NCBI RefSeq assembly: GCF_036826855.1
Contig: NZ_CP104578.1
Span: forward strand, 7,064,501 to 7,128,500
Origin: Streptomyces sp. SJL17-4
GTDB taxonomy: Bacteria > Actinomycetota > Actinomycetes > Streptomycetales > Streptomycetaceae
Direction of reading: 5' to 3'
DNA length: 64,000 bases
The notes below the pieces were generated by a model that saw only the letters and a program-made list of their open reading frames with translations, did not search any database and was not told where the DNA came from. Within the stretch, counting starts at the first letter, position 1. Every line of letters starts with the position of its first letter. This document shows, one piece after another, positions 60,922-64,000 of this stretch. Made by a program: the position numbers and the translations under genes.

Positions 60922-62334
60922 ATGACCAGTTCCACCCCGCGCAGAACCCTTCTCGCAGCGGCCCTCGCGGCCGCCGGAACGGCGGCCACCGCCGCTCCCG
61001 CCGTGGCCGCCGTTCCCGAACGCGCCGCCGACGGCCCGCCCGCCGCCGAGGGCGCCGGCCCGGTCTCCGCCGAGGGCGCCGGGCGGGGCCATGCTCCCGC
61101 GCCCGGCCTCGTCGACAACCGCTTCTGGTCCTCGTACACCGACTGGAGGTGCGGCAGTACGGCCGGTACGAAGGCGGTCGCCGGACACCGCCCTGGCCTC
61201 GTCCTCGCCACCCCCGCCGGACGCACCGATTACACCGACCCGCACACCGGGCGGACCTCCGCCTGGGAGTACGCGAGCTGGACCTCGCCGGTGCACACCC
61301 CGACCGTGCCCGCCACCGAGGTCATCGCCTCCTGGAACGCCCACACCCCGCCCGGCACCTGGCTCCAGGTCGAGCTGTCCGGCACGTACACCGACGCGAC
61401 CGCCACCCCCTGGTACGTCCTGGGCCGCTGGGCCTCGGGCGACGGCGACATCCGGCGGACCTCGGTCGACGACCAGACCGACGGCCGGAGCACCGTCTGG
61501 ACCGACACCTTCGCGATCGACGACGCGACGAGCGGGCTGCGGCTGACCTCGTACCGGCTGCGTCTGACGCTGTACCGCGCCCCGGGCAGCGGTCTCACCC
61601 CCACGGTCTGGCGGCTCGGCGCGATGGCCTCGGACATCCCGGACCGCTTCACGGTCCCGGCCTCCGTGCCGGGCCTCGCGCACGAGCTGACCGTGCCGCG
61701 CTACTCGCAGAACACCCACGTCGGCCAGTACCCCGAGTACGACAACGGCGGCGAGGCCTGGTGCAGCCCGACCTCCTCCCAGATGATCGTCGAGTACTGG
61801 GGCCGCCGGCCGTCGGCCGAGGAACTGGCCTGGGTGAACCCGGCCTTCGCCGACCCCCAGGTCTGCCACGCGGCCCGCTTCACCTTCGACCACCAGTACG
61901 AGGGCTGCGGCAACTGGCCCTTCAACGCCGCCTACGGGGCCACGTACCCCGACATGAACGCCGTGGTCACCCGGCTGCGCTCGCTCACCGAACTGGAGAC
62001 CCTGATCCGGGCCGGCATCCCGGCCATAACGTCCCAGTCCTTCCGCCCGGAGGAGCTGACCGGAGCCGGGTACGGCACCTCCGGCCACCTCATGACCGTC
62101 ATCGGCTTCACGGCGGCCGGCGACGTCATCGCGAACGACCCCGCCTCGCCGAGCAACGAGGCCGTCCGCCGGGTCTACCAGCGGCGCGAGTGGGAGAACA
62201 TCTGGCTCCGTACGAAGCGCTACGACGCAAACGGCAAGGTCAGAGGCGGTACGGGCGGTGTCTGCTACCTCTTCTGGCCGGTCAAGCCGGCACCACGTCA
62301 GCACCGCGCACTGCAGGCGCTCGGCCTGCTGTGA
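60922..62334 (+). CDS. Secreted C39-like cysteine peptidase
   Basis: 470 residues from ATG 60922. N-terminus MTSSTPRRTLLAAALAAAGTA is Tat-like (RR followed by TLLA) with cleavage near residue 35. A beta-sandwich domain (about 65-250) precedes a peptidase C39-like domain: GEAWCSPTSSQM with Cys281, the GYGTSGHLMTVIGF with His389, and ANDPAS with Asp406, forming the papain-type triad. A bacteriocin processing role needs an ABC partner, not seen here, so a wall or protein peptidase is more likely. Extracellular localisation is inferred. Confidence 0.85.
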   Translation: MTSSTPRRTLLAAALAAAGTAATAAPAVAAVPERAADGPPAAEGAGPVSAEGAGRGHAPAPGLVDNRFWSSYTDWRCGSTAGTKAVAGHRPGLVLATPAGRTDYTDPHTGRTSAWEYASWTSPVHTPTVPATEVIASWNAHTPPGTWLQVELSGTYTDATATPWYVLGRWASGDGDIRRTSVDDQTDGRSTVWTDTFAIDDATSGLRLTSYRLRLTLYRAPGSGLTPTVWRLGAMASDIPDRFTVPASVPGLAHELTVPRYSQNTHVGQYPEYDNGGEAWCSPTSSQMIVEYWGRRPSAEELAWVNPAFADPQVCHAARFTFDHQYEGCGNWPFNAAYGATYPDMNAVVTRLRSLTELETLIRAGIPAITSQSFRPEELTGAGYGTSGHLMTVIGFTAAGDVIANDPASPSNEAVRRVYQRREWENIWLRTKRYDANGKVRGGTGGVCYLFWPVKPAPRQHRALQALGLL

Positions 62335-62557
62335 GCATGTGCGGCCCGATGGTCGTCTCGACGACCTGACGGCGCCGTAGGGCCCCCTCGCACCGGTCAG
62401 AACGCCCGTTGCCGGATCGTGACCACGCGGGCGGGGCTTGTCCAGAAAGCCTGTACGAACGACCCGACTCGCGAACTACCGTTCGGCGGTAACAGGGGGC
62501 GGCGGTCGTCGTATGACTCGTGCTCCGGGGGACGACCGGCGGTACGGGGGCTCTTTG

Positions 62558-64000
62558 ATGACTGTCCAGCGCGTGGTCCGAGGCCGGCCGGGCGTGATCA
62601 TCATCCTGGCCATGGTGCTCACCATGTCCGGGCTGACCTCGCCCGAACTGCTGCGCAGTGCCGCCGCGACGGTGCCGGACGCCGGGTCGGCGGTCACCGG
62701 GCCGGAGGGGCCGGAGGGCACGTCGTTCAACCCGAACCAGATCAAGGACATCAAGGCGGCCGACCCCGGCTCCGGGGTGAACCTGGTCGAGGCGCCCTCG
62801 GCGAACAGCAGCGGCGACGCGCGGTTGTCGTACCCGCTGGAGGTGCCGAAGGGCCGCGCGGGCCTGGAGCCGAATCTGGCCGTCACCTACAACTCCTCGG
62901 GGACGAACGGGTGGCTCGGCGTCGGGTGGGACCTCGCCACCCCGATGGTCACGGTCGACACACGGTGGGGTGTGCCGCGCTACGACGCCGGACTGGAGAC
63001 CGAGACCTACCTGCTCAACGGTGAGCAGCTGACCCCGGTGGCGCACCGGAGCGCGTTACAGGCGCGCACTGCGGAGAAGGTGTTCCACTCCCGGGTGGAG
63101 GGCTCGTTCGACCGGATCGTGCGCCACGGCGACAGCCCCACGAACTACTGGTGGGAGGTCACCGACAAGCAGGGTGTCCGGACGCTCTTCGGCGGCACGG
63201 ACGACAGCACGCTGGCCGACGGCAAGGGGCGGGTCGCGACCTGGGCGGCGCGGGAGATCCGCGACGGCAACGACAACGTCCTGCGCTACCGGTACGCCAA
63301 GGTGGCTGACGGCGGCACGGCGGGCTCCGCGGTTCCGGGCAGCGACCTGTACCCGCAGAAGATCACCTATACCGGCCGCGGCGACACCGACGGCAGGTAC
63401 TCGGTGACGTTCATCCGGGACCGTGAGCGTGGCGAGCCCCGCCGGGCGGACGTGCGGATCGACGCCACGTACGGGTTCAAGAAGGTCACCGCCGACCTGC
63501 TGCGGCGCGTCGAGGTCAAGCTGGACGACCAGCTGATCCGCGCCTACGAGCTGAACTACCGGACCGGCGCGTTCGCCAAGACGCTGCTCACCTCGGTGTC
63601 GCAGTTCAGCGAGAGCAACCAGCTTTTCAACACCCACACGTTCGACTACTTCGACGATGTGCGCGACCAGTCGGGCAACTACAACGCCTTCGCCGACGCG
63701 GCGGGTTGGTCGGTGCCGGATGACGATCTCGGCGTGAACATCCGCGAAGGCGAGGCCAGCGCGATCTCGGCGAACACGTCGGCCGGCTTCGGCGCGCACC
63801 TGTTCGCGGGCTACAACGTGCAGGGGCTGACGACCAAGGAGGGTGCCGTCGGGTTGAAGGTCGGGTTCAGCGCGGGCCAGTCCGATGGCCTGTCGACGCT
63901 GACCGATGTGAACGGCGACAACCTGCCGGACAAGGTGTTCCGCAAGAACAAGGACGTGTTCTACCGGCCCAATCTGGCCACACCAGGTGGTGAGCCGAAG
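62558..64000 (+). CDS. SpvB/Tc-B/RHS-type giant secreted protein (N-terminal part, truncated by window edge)
   Basis: 481 codons are open from ATG 62558 to the end of the window without a stop. Residues 12-29 (GVIIILAMVLTMSGLTSP) form a signal or membrane anchor. Then an SpvB-type domain: LSYPLEVPKGRAGLEPNLAVTYNSS in two runs, GWLGVGWDL, and a VCBS-like integrin repeat begins at LTDVNGDNLPDKVFRKNKDVF near residue 450. Such proteins are the shell of Tc toxins and RHS polymorphic toxins, with the toxin at the far C-terminus, outside this window. An in-frame TTA (63056-63058, codon 167) marks possible bldA dependence. Start and fold are well supported; function is inferred. Confidence 0.85.
   Translation, partial: MTVQRVVRGRPGVIIILAMVLTMSGLTSPELLRSAAATVPDAGSAVTGPEGPEGTSFNPNQIKDIKAADPGSGVNLVEAPSANSSGDARLSYPLEVPKGRAGLEPNLAVTYNSSGTNGWLGVGWDLATPMVTVDTRWGVPRYDAGLETETYLLNGEQLTPVAHRSALQARTAEKVFHSRVEGSFDRIVRHGDSPTNYWWEVTDKQGVRTLFGGTDDSTLADGKGRVATWAAREIRDGNDNVLRYRYAKVADGGTAGSAVPGSDLYPQKITYTGRGDTDGRYSVTFIRDRERGEPRRADVRIDATYGFKKVTADLLRRVEVKLDDQLIRAYELNYRTGAFAKTLLTSVSQFSESNQLFNTHTFDYFDDVRDQSGNYNAFADAAGWSVPDDDLGVNIREGEASAISANTSAGFGAHLFAGYNVQGLTTKEGAVGLKVGFSAGQSDGLSTLTDVNGDNLPDKVFRKNKDVFYRPNLATPGGEPK

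Overview
The window is a typical Streptomyces chromosome segment (high GC, strongly GC-biased third codon positions, frequent GTG/TTG starts, developmental regulators). Gene order strongly resembles the conserved aro-efp-nusB-bldD-pyr-mihF-rpoZ-metK-priA-fmt-rpe-guaB1 backbone of Streptomyces core chromosomes. It was read by eye from the sequence; family assignments rest on recognised motifs and remembered homologues, not on searches.

Layout. 1-7,016: shikimate pathway (aroE tail, then the translationally coupled aroC-aroK-aroB-aroQ), interrupted by a small AT-richer secreted protein gene on the minus strand, followed by a Pro/Gly-rich P-loop protein and an M24-fold peptidase homologue with an altered metal site. 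7,066-8,761: efp, nusB and the convergent bldD, whose product carries an intact c-di-GMP motif. 9,008-18,946: the complete pyrimidine operon pyrR-pyrB-pyrC-(membrane protein)-carA-carB-pyrD-pyrF behind a PyrR-type RNA leader. 19,290-25,582: mihF (sIHF), gmk, rpoZ, coaBC, metK and a helicase-dead priA. 25,687-33,628: an HTH protein, fmt, a small hypothetical, rsmB, rpe, a SorC-type regulator, a lipoprotein RNase with overlapping barstar, and guaB1. 33,706-41,046: GNAT, SGNH hydrolase, an APC permease, an Lrp/AsnC regulator, a secreted protein and the davA-davB lysine catabolic pair. 41,088-48,709: DUF5995, NCS2 uracil permease, MFS and divergent ROK regulator, an epimerase remnant, and a GH18 chitinase behind a classical Streptomyces chitinase promoter. 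48,987-54,652: FMN riboswitch, then ribD-ribE-ribM-ribBA-ribH, followed by hisE-hisG. 54,694-62,334: PH-domain membrane protein, two CNNM/CBS proteins, an EccA-like AAA ATPase, a uridine-kinase-like protein and a secreted C39-like peptidase. 62,558-64,000: the start of a giant SpvB/Tc-B/RHS-type secreted protein running off the edge.

How it works together. Most of the window is central metabolism: aromatic amino acids, UMP, coenzyme A, SAM, riboflavin/FMN, histidine and GMP recycling. Several regulatory inputs are visible: PyrR-RNA, FMN riboswitch, a DasR/chitinase-type direct repeat, a ROK operator, a BldD autoregulatory box, and a repeated GCGCAATGNT motif that appears only upstream of the permease and of davAB among the intergenic regions I examined. 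The least ordinary parts are the membrane-tethered RNase/barstar pair, the davAB lysine module with its putative Lrp regulon, the degenerate M24 protein and PriA, and the SpvB-type protein, which contains an in-frame TTA codon and is therefore a candidate for bldA control.
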